Origin: Todiramphus chloris collaris
Taxonomy: Eukaryota > Chordata > Aves > Coraciiformes > Alcedinidae
Direction: 5' to 3'
Assembly: GCA_025345505.1 (NCBI GenBank)
Contig: JANVCC010000174.1
Coordinates: 2,909,797-2,973,796 of the forward strand
DNA length: 64,000 bases
Made by a program: the position numbers and the translations under genes. Shown piece after piece: positions 42,323 to 53,688 of this stretch. Numbering within the stretch: the first letter of the stretch is position 1; every line of letters starts with the position of its first letter. The notes below the pieces were generated by a model, which saw nothing but the letters and a program-made list of their open reading frames with translations, ran no database searches and was not told the DNA's origin.

Positions 42323-45300
42323 ATTTTCTATAATTGAGAATCCTACTGCAAAAAAATATTTTTTGCTATATACTTTTTATTGTCGTGCATCATTCATATT
42401 TATTGTAAATGTGCTTGAGGTAGTTCAGATGACATACAGCTGCCTTCCTCACCCGATACCGACTTCTTTCACATTTCAAATGTAGTGCAATCACAAAGCT
42501 GAGCTGATGGGCGAATTACAGCCTGGGAAAACAGACTGCGATGTCATCAAAATAAAATCTTGTTGCCCAGTCGGTGGGATAAATGGTGCTGCACCACTTA
42601 CAAAGTGAGTCCCTTTAGAAAAGACAGATGGAGCATTTCCAGAAGAGACAGGTCATCTCCATGGTTTTTCTTTAAACGGTGGAACATCCCACTTAGTCTT
42701 ATTATTGGTAACAAAGAGAGAGTGCAGTAGCTTTTATTTCTGTCACTGGGGTGCTCATAGGTGGTAAGCTCAAAGACCCCCAGAAAGTCTCAGCTTGTCC
42801 CTGTAGTATTTACAGTGAGAAAGGGAAAGAAAAGCTCCTCGCTGCATAAGCTGAGAGCTCAACCACCGCAGGCCCCGAGCATCTTTTGTTTAGGAAATGC
42901 CTTTGTGTGTGGAGCGCTTTGGTGCAGAGATTTGGATGCCATGCTCACCTCCCCAAGGCAGGCACCCCCGGGAAACAAAAATACAACTCACTTCCTTCTG
43001 CTTTTTTTTGTTTATAATAAGATGTGGCCGCTCCTAAGCCAGCTCTTTAAACCCACGCTGCTGACTGTGTGCTGAGGCACTTTGCTGCTGCCCTAAAGAT
43101 GTTGTGCTGAGCGTGGCTGCCTCCAGCAATCAGGACGCCACAAGTGCCAGAGCCCAGTATTGTACAGCAGGGATTTTAGAGCCATGAGTGGATGTCTGGA
43201 AATTGCTGGTTCCTCTGCTCCCGTGCTGTGTCTGCGAGGATGCACCTTACCTGCTGGCTTCCCAGCCTGGGATAACCACCCACTGCCCAGCCCCCCGTGC
43301 CCTGGGTGATGGGGAGGGAATACTACGGTAAGAAAGGAGAAGCAGACTGGTTTGGAGAGCTGGGTTCCCAGCTCTCATGCTGGTTGTATTGGTGAACCCT
43401 GTGGGATGGGAATGAGTGCTGGCAGAAGCTCCACAAGGTGCCAGTGCCCACCAGACCCCGTGGAGTCCCTGCGGAGCTGGGCACAGAAGAGCTTGGCAGA
43501 GTCATGATTAGAACATACCTTCCTCATCACTCATCCCATCCTCAGTTCTTGAGATGAAATGCTAAACATTAGACCAGGGTGAGCCTTCGGTTTCCTTCCC
43601 TGGAGGGTTAAGCACACGTTTTCATAACCTGGCAGATGAATTCCTCAGTTTGGTTATTGCATTATATGGGTTTGCCATGTTTTTGTTTATGCTTCTCACT
43701 GGGTTTAGTTATTTACTTTTCCTTGTAGAACCTTTATCAACACTCAGGAACTCGTAGAACATCTTTTTTTGGTGTTTATTTCACTCATTTGTTTATATTT
43801 ACTGTAAGCCAAGTAGTATTTAAACACTGCTGCTTGTGGAGATGAGGATGCTTCTAGACCCAGAAGACTGGGTGTATAGAATGAGAGATTTAATAGCTGT
43901 CAGATGAAAGAGTGGGGGGGCAAGAGAGAAATAATTGTATCTTTTGCTCAATATAAGGCAAGGATGGGGTTAAAAACCTCTGACATCTGATTATCTCCTG
44001 CAGGTGTACCCATTGAGGAGGTGTTAATTTGGGAGGACTAGAGTATAAGTAGGAAAGCCCAGAGTTAGGAAGGATTTTTTCCTTCTTCTTTTATGAACTG
44101 GAGACAGGCCAATGCTAATCAAGGGCTGGAAGCTTAGCTTGAAGAAAGTGAGTTGTAATTATAATTTTGATGTCCATTAATGTCTTACCTGACAGGCTGT
44201 GTACTGCAGGATGGGAGCTGGTGGTGAGTTCTATTTTTTGGAAGCTATGTCACTTAGCAAAGTCTTATGGAAGATAGCACAAGGTTGTCATGACTGACTC
44301 TTCAAAAGAGAATTTCCTTTCTGCTACGTGTATTTGGTAGCTAAACATAGCAAACAGGTTATTTGCTATAAGCTTCTCTTGCCGTAAGCTGAACTGATTT
44401 AAATCAAAATATAAGTTTTAAAGCTAGCAATGGATTTCTCCTGATATTCAACACAACAGCTTAAAGCTGAATTTGTGGCACGGGCTGGGAAAGCAAAAGT
44501 GAGGTTATGGAGGAAGACATAATAGCTTTTTCTAGACAAATTCTGTTAAGCTTTGAGCTGTGAGAATAGCTGAAAGAAAATTGCCCCGAGCTTTAGTGGA
44601 GAGATGCAGAGAGATGGATCTGAGGCTGGGCGTCGTGTGATGCTGTTCTTAAAAAAAAAAAGCTACAGGAATGACTTACTTTCATAAAAGCAATTAAAAT
44701 AAAATGCCAGTCTCCTTCCTCTCTCTGCAGCTACGCGCGTGGCTTTTGAAGTATGCGGCGAATTTCCTGGATATGAGAAAGGTATTTACAAAGCAGCAAC
44801 TGCTTGCTCAGGAAGGGAAAATGAAAGCCCCCAGGGACAGCTGAATAAATGGTAGAAACCTCCTAGTCCATACTCCTGTAAGGAGGAGAGCCATCAAATG
44901 ACTTGGTTTCAGTGGCTGCCACAGAAGCCTCCCGGCAGGAAATCCTGTTGCGCAAATCTGTTTCCTTGTTGCTTCCTGTGCTGTAATTTTTGGCTTGGTT
45001 TCTTTTTTTTTTTTCCCTCCCCAGAAAGAATCCATCTCTCAAATGCTGCGAAGGACTGGGGGAATTGAGGTTTTTTTGCTGTCTGTTGACTTATTCTATG
45101 CTTGGCTTTTTCTCTCGGGTGCTTTTGGGAACTCCTACAGCCAAGCTTGCTCTCTTCAAGATGCTCTAATTCTCTTTCTGCTCGCTCTGGAAAATTTGTA
45201 AGTATTGAGTTGTGAGCTGCTTTTTTTGTGACTCAGCAGATGAGTCCTCTGTGAGCAAAGCATAGACGGGAAAGAGGAGCTGATAAAGGAGGAACGCACC

Positions 45301-48300
45301 GAATTGTGACGGCGCAAAAGGCAGCGAGGAAAAGGCAGGAGTTTGCATTGGTCCAGATAAAGAAGCTGGTCAGGGGAGGAGAGCGGATTTTCCTCACAGC
45401 TTTTGAGGTCCTGCCACTCTGATAATTGCTCAGATGGGCCTGGGATGGATGAGGGTCCTGCAAAAGATGAGTTGCTTCTTTATGTGTGACCATATACTTT
45501 ATATATTGAAAGGACTCTGATCTTTTCTGGTTGTACATATGCACAGAGATATATATATAGAGAGAGATATATATAAGCAAACATATCTATATTTTATATG
45601 TATAAAAAATAAGTTGCCATCAACTGAATCATTTCTCTAAGTAATTGCTGAGGAGGTAAAAACACACCCTTGGCTGATGTACGTGTCTGCCTTGTTTAAT
45701 AGTTGCATTCTCCAGTCGCCCAAATGGCCTCATGGCCCAAACTCCCTGACTTCAGTGGCACGCTGTGTGCTGGTCTTACTGAACTTCTGGATGCTTTAGA
45801 GGCAAATGCCAGTGTCGCCGTGGCGTGAGTGCACCGTAGGATGTCGTGGAGCTACAGAGATTGCAAGAGAAAAGCAAACGCCTCATTTAGCCTGTTCCAC
45901 GGAGAGTGGAAGATGGGTGGACCGTGTGGAGAGAGGGAGAAATAAATGCAGCGTTCCTCTAACAAACTCAGACTGGGAAAAAATAAATAAAATAATGATT
46001 AAAAAAATAATAATAAATCTTTACAGATTGAGTTACTTTTCTTGTGGAAAACTTCTTGCATATCTGGGCTTTAAATCCAGTTAGGCCTTAGGAGCAGCCA
46101 TGAAACAAGAGTAACCTTCCAAGCTTTCTACAGCCTCAGCATCCGTAAGCTTGCACTTGTAACAGCCAGGGAAGTTGTAAATGCAGGGCTTACATTTTAA
46201 GGCCACAGTTTCTTTAGAAAAAGTACTAGTCCATGAAGCAGTTATCCAGGAAACTCATCTGTCACCAAGGAAAAAACCAAACCCAAGCCAACAAACCCCA
46301 AAACTTCAGGGGCTGCAGAAATTTTGATGGCGTATTCTTAAAATGCAGTAAAATCTTTCCTGGTTGCTCAGCGATACGATGCTCTTGCTCCTGCCCTCAG
46401 CTTCCTGACACCCGCTGCTGCTCGTCGTGCCCGGACACTGCTCCTTCTCTCCCAAACACATTCCAGTTCCTGGTACAGCACACATTCTGGGACACCTATG
46501 CAATAACCTGATCTCTTTCAAGCTCCCACGATATACTTTCCCCGACATTGATTTTTGTGCTGATCGAGCCAAATGAAACATCCTCCCAAAGCAGAATGCA
46601 ATTTACTTTTTTAATAAAACTTAAATGGAAGTCGATCTATCACTGAAAAAAAATCTCTTTTCAACGTGATAGTAATTAAAGCTATATATTACTGGAAGCA
46701 TTAAAACTTTAATACACTTTCACATATATTTATATAGCTTATATTTAATTGTACTCGCAGCAAGGTCCTCAAGAGTGATTTCCCACCTCCCTTTTCTCCC
46801 CCTCTTCCCTCCCCGTGTGAAAGGTATAGATAATATTTGTAAAGCCACGCAAGTTGAGCAAGATTTAAACTTTATGAGCTATAAGTCATAGGATTATCGT
46901 GTTTGAGAGATTTACCTTCAACTAAACATGCAGGAAAAAAAGGTTTCATTAAGAATGATGAATATTTATGGTTTTCCACCTCCTTACCTTTGTGTGCTTT
47001 GAAAATATTTGCATCTGAAGACACTGCTTTGTTTTATAACAACAAATGAACATCTAAGGAGAGAAAAAAATGCAAACCACAAGCACAGCAGTAGATTACC
47101 AGTAAGAGTATTGCAATATTTGATGATAAACACAATTATAGAGTATTAGTTTCCATATTTTGAGCAGAAAGGAGGTTTGATATCAACAGAGACAACATTG
47201 TAGACTTCTGACCATAATGTTTTGGGTCTGGGAGGTTTTTGTATGGGGTGTGTTTGCTTGTTTGTTTGTTTTTAAACAGGAACAATTTCAGTTTTGATGC
47301 AATATCCTTATTAATGCTCAATCACATTTTCTTGATCTGCTTTTTGTTCTTACATGCTTTTGTCTTCGGTTCTTTCCAGCTGTATTTCTCAGGATACAAC
47401 TTGATTTTCAGCTGATATATCTTAAAGACAGACACTCAAAATATTTTAAACATAAAGGTACTTCTAAGTTTGTGAGTAAGAAGGTAATACAAGGTGGTTC
47501 TAGCTTGGGGAAAAGAAAAAGGTCTTGAATTCTTCTGTTATAAAGACAGACAACCTTGTTGATAAGTATAATTTCTTGTTGGTTTTGAATGCTTTTGTTT
47601 ATTTTCAGACTACACGTAGCCTGTGAATTGCTTGTCTGATACCCTATTGTAACCCAGACACTTCTTACCCCCAACTGCTGTTTTCTTTGGAGCTCTGGAA
47701 ACATCCCCTGTATGCATCAGGTCCGTGACTGCTTTGCATTCGTCTTCCACTTTTAAACTTTCAGGATTTACCACAAAAAGCAGCTGTGATTTCATTTGCC
47801 TTTTTAGAACACCTCTTAAGGAAGAAGAGAGGTTGAAATGTAAATTAAATAGAGCTGGTGAGTCAAGTGAGGTGCATGTTCATCCTGGTAGCAGTAAAAA
47901 TCCCAGTTTAATGGTAATGGTAGAGCAAGTTACTTTGGTGGTACTGTGTTAGTTTCAAACTGCCCATGAAAATTGGTCTGGAAGTGCCCCCTTCTCCCAA
48001 AACGTTAGCAAATGAAAGAAGTAAAGGGGGTACTGGGAGCAGAACATCTTGAGCAAAGATGCTCCATAGGAGCATCACATGTGGCAGTAGATAGACCTGT
48101 ACGTTTGAGTTCAAGGGGCCAAGATCAGAAATATCCTTCGGCTTGACTGAAAGGTGTTGCTCAAGATGGTTTTTAATTCCAACAATGAGAAGTTGGGGAA
48201 TCCTCTTCATATTTCTCAGTTAACAGTTAAGTAATCTCAGCAGGACAACAGTTAAAGTGCCTCAGTCTCTCCAATTACACTGGTAATGTCATTCTCCTGA

Positions 48301-51300
48301 AGGGTTGCTCTGTGCGTCAAGAATATATCGAGATGTCTCCCCACTGAACAGAACCAGTGGATTAGCAGACCATAAAATGATGCCAATGTTAGTAGTCGTT
48401 CTCTTGACAAGGCGACTAATGTTTTTCCTTCTGTTATGTAGGTCATATCTGCTCAAGAGCAGTAACTTTCTGCTTGACTGCCTGGCTGTGTCTCACCAGG
48501 TACTCTTCCAGGAGAAGTACGAGCTAAGCAAACGTCTTGGTGAAAGGAAACATCATTTACCCTCTGGTATGCACTGAGACCCGTTAGAAATGTTGCAAAT
48601 AACTTGTATATTCTTCTTAAAACAGAAAGCTTTTGAACTTTTCTGTAATATTAATGCAAATCTACCAGCGGACTTATCATTTAAAGCTGATTTGAAAGAG
48701 AAAAGGCTTAAACCTCCCTGTTCCTGCTTTGATCAAAAGCAGGACTTTGAAATTGTCGAGATGAAATCAGCAGTGCCAGCTTAGTGAAGAGAAACCCTGG
48801 GTAGATGAGATGATGTCATTTAGAGGTACTGTCAGAGCCAGCAGCCTAATAGATAGGATTCCAGAGTTAAAGATTAAAGATGACTAATTTGGGGCAGTTT
48901 GAATAGGAGTGGGGACGTAGAGGAATGGATGCTTTAATTTACTACAAGTCTGGTAGGTCAGGTCTGGGAAAACTTGTCAGTGTTGGTACAGACCTTGTTA
49001 TCTCCACGTAAGTCAATATTCTGAGCTTTTTCCTCGAGGAGATGATGGTACTCACTGAAGAATGTCATTGGTCAAAGAAACACGGAATTGAGTCTGCTCG
49101 GAGGCTTTCCCCAACAACTTGCAGGCTGCTCCTAATTCCCCAAACCTATTGTCCTCTCAGACAGCAATATCAGAAGGTGGTCGGTGACTGTGCCATGGAG
49201 GAATCGGGGTGTCTGCTACCATGAATGTAGAAACCTCCCCAAAGAAAATCATCACCCGAGTCACCGCGTGCTGCGGCCGCTGCTTTGTTTCAGAGCTGCT
49301 CCGTAACGTGCAAAGCGAGAGAGCTTTCACTTGGTCCCTTAGGGGAAACCCTGGTAACTGTCTGGGCCAATTTTTAACAGCCACAAATCAGGAAGTTGAA
49401 CTGACAGAGCAGGGCAGGCGTGTGCAGAAAAGAGACAGGTCAGGAAGCGGAGTGCAGAAATCTAATTAATAGAACCACTGACAAAAAGCAACGTTAGGCT
49501 TAAACTTGCAGGATGCTGAAGTACCTCCCAAACACAGCAAAAGCAGAGCAGTTTCCTCCCAGCTTATACAAACTTTCTGGAGATGCCTGCGAAGTACAGA
49601 GATATATACCTACAATATATATACCTTGCAAATACCCTACAAAGAAAACTGATAACACGCTCTAAAAGAGTAGTTTAGTTTTCCTTTCTCACCCCCATGA
49701 CAATAGAGTTGATAGATCTCTCCCCTGAGTAACACCCAATAATAGTAGCTTTATTTTGAAGCAATTTGTAATTTTCTGTCTGCTGAAGGAATGTTAATTT
49801 TGACACGTTTTTCTGCCAGACGCTCCAAACAATATGCAACTGCAAAGTCATGTTTGCCAACATCACTTCCAAGAGATGTCTGGACACGTTGTGTGAGAAA
49901 ACCTTCATAAACAGAGCCGAGTGGGAAAATGAATACAGTGAGGGTTCTTTTTCAAGCACTAATGAGGCGTATTCCACCCATTTTGAAAAGATTTTATAAA
50001 TCGCGTCTCTGGATGTGCTTAATTGTCATAGCTTGTGCTTTTTCACACAAAGAAACTTGCCATCATCTCCCACTTTCCACCGCCCCCCTCCTCAGAGTAG
50101 AAGGTCACTGCGAAAAGCTGTTCGAACCTTATCTCCCCTTGATTTACTCACTTTTGTTCTGGTAAAATATGTGCTTGTGAGCAGCAGCCTAGTTTTGAAG
50201 GACTGCACTTTATTTTTAGCGCCGCAGTGGCAATAATTACGGGACCAGCCAGAAAGGCAGATATTTACTGTATTCATTTGTTTTGCCAGCATCTATAATT
50301 CTTCTTCCAGCAATTTCATTTCATAGCTCCTTGGAATTATGGAAAAGAATCAACACAACAACACCACACCAAAAAACCTGCCTCTGCCTGTCTGTGCGCA
50401 GAGGGTTTTTTTTTTCGCCTGATAAATTATGATTTCAAAACTCACAATAAATTCAAAGCTCACGATTTCCACCTTTCCTTTCTCCAGCTATAAACTTAAA
50501 AAGTAGCACACCCTGTCCTGAACAGGCATGTTGTAGAGAAAGATTGGGAGTTTTAGGGTGTAACTGCGGAGAAAGGGAATAAGTTTGAGTGTCAACCATT
50601 AAAACTACTCATAGGATTTAAACCATGGCCTCTTGCATGGATTGAATTTGTTGGGCAAGAAAAATTCCAGTCGTGTGTTTGGCCAAGTGTCCTGTGAAAT
50701 GCCAATAGAAGGCGGGAAGGGATCAGAAAAAATCTTATGAGGCTGCAGAGCAAATTTCAAGTGACACATTGATGAAGCAGCGCAAACCACAATAAGTAGC
50801 TGAGGAAAGGCGGCGAGAAATGTTTTTCCTGGCTCTGAAGACAGTGGTGGTTTGTAGCTCGTGAACTGAATAGCAGGCAGAAGGTTTAATCTTTGAAGAG
50901 ATAAGAAGGTATTTGATACTGAGAAGAAGCAGTCCTTTTAAGTCGGAACACTTTCTCGCGGTATAACTTTGTGTGTGTTTCTGCACCCAGTAACCAAAGG
51001 TACTTGAGAGCTGTTTTAACTGCTCTGCTCATCTGCGAAAGTTCACGGTGGTGTGACCACAAATGGAACCAACAACAGCAATTTGGTTGTAGTTTCAGCA
51101 CTTCAGCCGCTCTGGATTCTCTGTATCGTTGGGTGCTACGCGCAACGAGCAGAAGGCGAACAATGTCCACCCACGCTCCCTGTTTTCGCTGTACTGAATT
51201 ATGCCATACAGCCACGCTTTGGGGGAGAAACTCTAGTCCTTGGATGTGAGAATAAGTAATGCACGTACACACTTCTCTGAGATTCTTGGGTTTGCTCTGA

Positions 51301-51348
51301 AATGTTGCACCTACTTTGGGAGTCATATTTAACAACATGTTTAACCAT

Positions 51349-51790
51349 AGCATCACAGACTGGTTAGGTTGGAAGGGATATTTTACGGACATTCAGAGCG
51401 ACCCCCCTGCAGGGAGCAGGGCCATCTGCAGCTAGAGCAGGGTGCTCAGAGCCCCGGGCAACCTCCCCTGCAATGGTGCCAGGGATGGGGCAGCCACCAC
51501 CTCTCTGGGCAGCCTGGCACAGGCTCTCCCCACCCTCAGTGTCACAAATGTCTTCCTTCTCCCCAGTCTAAATCTCCCTCTTTTAGTTTCAAACCATCAC
51601 CCCTTGTCTTGTCCAAACAGGCCCTGCTCAAAACTCTGTCTCCATCTTTCTGAGAGGCCCCTTGAAGTCCTGCAAGGCCCCCAGAAGGTCTCCCCAGAGC
51701 CTTCTCTTCTCCAAGCTGAACCCCCCCAGCTCTCCCAGCCTGGCTCCCAGCAGAGGGGTTCCAGCCCTCCCAGCATTGCTGGGGCTCCTC
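51349..51790 (-). mobile_element. CR1 LINE fragment abutting the C1orf159 CpG island
   Basis: It starts 'catagcatcacagactggtt', then 'aggttggaagggatatttta' and 'gagcagggtgctcagagccc', nearly identical to the 32,908 copy. The match continues to 'cccagcattgctg'. The CR1-like sequence may run some 50 bp further, up to the C-rich run at 51,846. Confidence 0.85.
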
Positions 51791-51943
51791 TGCCCCTGCT
51801 CCACCCAGCCCTGCACGGGGGTCTCCTCAGAGCGGCAGAACCGTGCCCCCCCCCCCCCCGCCGCCAGAAGACTGAGGGGTGAACAGGCCCCTGCCTCCCC
51901 CCTTCCCCACCCGCCGCTTCCTCCTCGTTCTCGACGCGTCCGC

Positions 51944-51957
51944 GTCGCCCGGCAACC
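51944..51957 (+). promoter_or_regulatory. RFX X-box-like site
   Basis: GTCGCCCGGCAACC fits the RFX half-sites GTNRCC and RGYAAC with one base between them. It lies 4 bp before the YY1-like site, at the left side of the CpG island. Confidence 0.6.
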
Positions 51958-51960
51958 CCT

Positions 51961-51972
51961 AAAATGGCCGCC
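51961..51972 (+). promoter_or_regulatory. YY1-like site
   Basis: AAAATGGCCGCC contains the AANATGGC core typical of YY1 sites at housekeeping start sites. Confidence 0.5.
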
Positions 51973-52166
51973 CCCGCGCGGGGCACGCCGGGAACCGCAG
52001 TGCGGGGCCTGCCCGTTCCCGCGCCCAGCCGCCACCGCAGGACTCGCTTTCCCAGGAGGCACCGCGGCGAGGAGAGCGGCGCCGGGCGGGCCGCGGCGGG
52101 GCCGGGCGGAGGGAGGGGATTTACCTGCGGGGAGGAGGGCACAGGTAGGGCGCGGAGCGGAGCCGG

Positions 52167-52180
52167 CTGGGACTTGTAGT
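52167..52180 (-). promoter_or_regulatory. ZNF143-type site, minus orientation
   Basis: CTGGGACTTGTAGT is the exact reverse complement of ACTACAAGTCCCAG, the core known for ZNF143 at bidirectional CpG-island promoters. Confidence 0.75.
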
Positions 52181-52234
52181 TCCGAGCGGAAGGGGCCCGT
52201 TCCGGGAACTCGAGCGTCGGCCGGTGACGGGGGA

Positions 52235-52253
52235 ACTACAAGTCCCAGGGTGC
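52235..52253 (+). promoter_or_regulatory. ZNF143-type site, plus orientation
   Basis: ACTACAAGTCCCAGGGTGC matches the extended ZNF143 element (ACTACAATTCCCAGAATGC class). It lies 54 bp right of the opposed copy. Confidence 0.8.
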
Positions 52254-52341
52254 CGCGGGGAGCAGCGGGCTGGGCGCCGCCGGAGGGCGGGGGGTACGAA
52301 CGGGAACCTGCCGCCGGTGCGGCCGGAGGTTGTTTCCCCAG
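52254..52341 (+). other. C1orf159: Candidate first (non-coding) exon of C1orf159
   Basis: GC-rich sequence just after the plus-oriented ZNF143-type site, ending cccag|gtaagg at 52,341. The start is not defined by the sequence; only the donor is well supported. An alternative exon would end at 52,144. Confidence 0.5.
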
Positions 52342-52602
52342 GTAAGGAGGAGGCGGCGGAGAGCGACCGGGGCCTCTCAGGCGGCGGAAGGGTGCGGAGT
52401 AGCGGGAGAGGAAGAGGGCGGCGGGTCCCCCGGGCGGGCTGCGAGGCCCCCCGGGCGTTGCCCCCATTGTTCGGGGCGTGGGAGGCGCCGCCGGGCAGGT
52501 GAAGGAGCCGCCGCGGCCGAACAGGCCCTGTCAGCGCCGAGCGGGCCGCTACCGCCGCCCGCGGCCCCCCTCCCCCGCGTCCCGTTGCCGCTGGAGGTCG
52601 GC

Positions 52603-52626
52603 GGGGCGGGGAGGGGGAGGTCGGGG
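52603..52626 (+). other. G-quadruplex-forming motif
   Basis: Four G runs of four or five with short spacers (ggggcggggagggggaggtc, then gggg) in the first intron of C1orf159, inside the CpG island. Confidence 0.6.
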
Positions 52627-53570
52627 CCGGCCCCCGAGCCGCGTCCCCGGGGGTTGCGCAGCGGCGGCGGCCCCGAGCGGTGCGGTCTGCGGAGCTGGGG
52701 CGGCCCCCGAGCCCTCGGTCCGCGGCCGGCGGGGGCTGCGGGGCAGCGGCGGCGTTTTGCTAGTGGGGGTCGAGCCGGGGAAGGGTCGCCCCTCGCTGCT
52801 TCTCCTCGCCCACGGTTTGGAGGCTCCCTGGTTCCCGGAGCCTTTTCCCTTTTGCAGTGCGGTGTTCTGGGGTCGCCTTTGGAAAGGAATCTTGTCCTGG
52901 TCCTATAAAGCTTTGGGTACCTTTTTGTCCTAATAAAATCACTCGGTTTCCTACAGTTTTTGGCAGTCTGAGACTTTTTAGGGCTGTGGGTGTTTGGTGG
53001 GTTTTCATCACTTTGTTGGGTTTTTTCCTGAATAAACTTCAAGTAAATGTGCACCTTTAGAACTCAAGTTTTTTGTTGCAATGTTTAGGTGGGGGGAAAA
53101 AAAGAAAACGCCCCAAAACAAAGCTATAGAGTTCCTGCATATCTTCAGTTTCCAAAGCATCTTTTCCTGTAGTTTATAGCTGTGCTCCTGGCAACCAAAT
53201 CGCACCAGTATGTGCCTCTGCTCTGGGTTTTTACGACTGTTGCAACAGCCGAATGTGTTACTGCCAAATTTCTGCTGACTGAACAACAGTAAGTGTTGGT
53301 GTTAATTGGCGTTTGCTTTAGGCACGTTCCAGGTATGTAACTGCTTTTGAAGCAGAAGCCTGGCTTGAAGTAGATCTCTTCCTTGTCTTGAGTGGAAGGT
53401 GTGTGTTTTTAATTGTTGGTTGCTGGCCTATTACAGAATCATTTTGATGTCAGGGTAGTGATAGTTAATTCTTTTCAGGGTAAGAAAGCTGGAAAAACAA
53501 GTCCTCCTTCAGTGTTAATTTATTAGGCATTATTCTAAGCACAACCCGTATCTGTTCTTCTGCCCTGCAG

Positions 53571-53688
53571 GTTTATTGTGAAACAGTTGCAGTGTCAATG
53601 AGAAATTAGCAGTCAACCACATGCCACAAGCTGCTCGGTGTTATCTGAGGAAGATGCAGTGTCCCAGGGCGTCCCTCTGAAGGAGCTG
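53571..53688 (+). other. C1orf159: Candidate 5' UTR exon of C1orf159 with two small upstream frames
   Basis: A 118-bp stretch with a strong acceptor (cttctgccctgcag) and donor (ctg|gtaagt). It has no frame open throughout that joins the coding start. It holds two short upstream frames: ATG AGA AAT TAG at 53,598, and one at 53,621-53,680 encoding MPQAARCYLRKMQCPRASL. Exon status is inferred from splice sites only. Confidence 0.55.

Larger units (their letters stand above)
33359..51348. other. Intergenic interval between RNF223 and C1orf159, no gene recognised
   Basis: About 18 kb of mostly AT-rich, low-CpG sequence. I found no frame that resembles a known protein with matching splice sites. 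It holds simple repeats (T runs near 34,870 and 42,272; CA repeat near 39,245; AT/GA repeats near 45,550). A moderately CpG-rich patch at about 35,440-35,660 might hold the RNF223 first exon. I looked for the miR-200b/200a/429 seeds known from this chromosomal region in human and did not see them. Unrecognised non-coding transcripts or enhancers could be present. Confidence 0.6.
51840..52800 (+). promoter_or_regulatory. C1orf159: CpG-island promoter of C1orf159, probably bidirectional
   Basis: A stretch of about 1 kb with dense CpG, unlike anything else in the window. It contains an RFX X-box, a YY1-like site, two ZNF143-type sites in opposite directions and a G-rich block. Two good splice donors on the plus strand (after 52,144, cacag|gtaggg; after 52,341, cccag|gtaagg) suggest alternative first exons. 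There is no TATA box. Opposed core sites suggest transcription both ways, but no minus-strand gene is seen nearby. Confidence 0.8.

Noticed and set aside
33359-51348. miR-200b/200a/429 hairpins
   Set aside because: Expected near C1orf159 from human synteny, but no match to the mature sequences was seen on either strand by eye.
51628-52467. 279-codon minus-strand frame and overlapping plus-strand frames in the CpG island
   Set aside because: They are Pro/Gly/Arg-rich products of GC-rich promoter and CR1 sequence, without splice or domain support.
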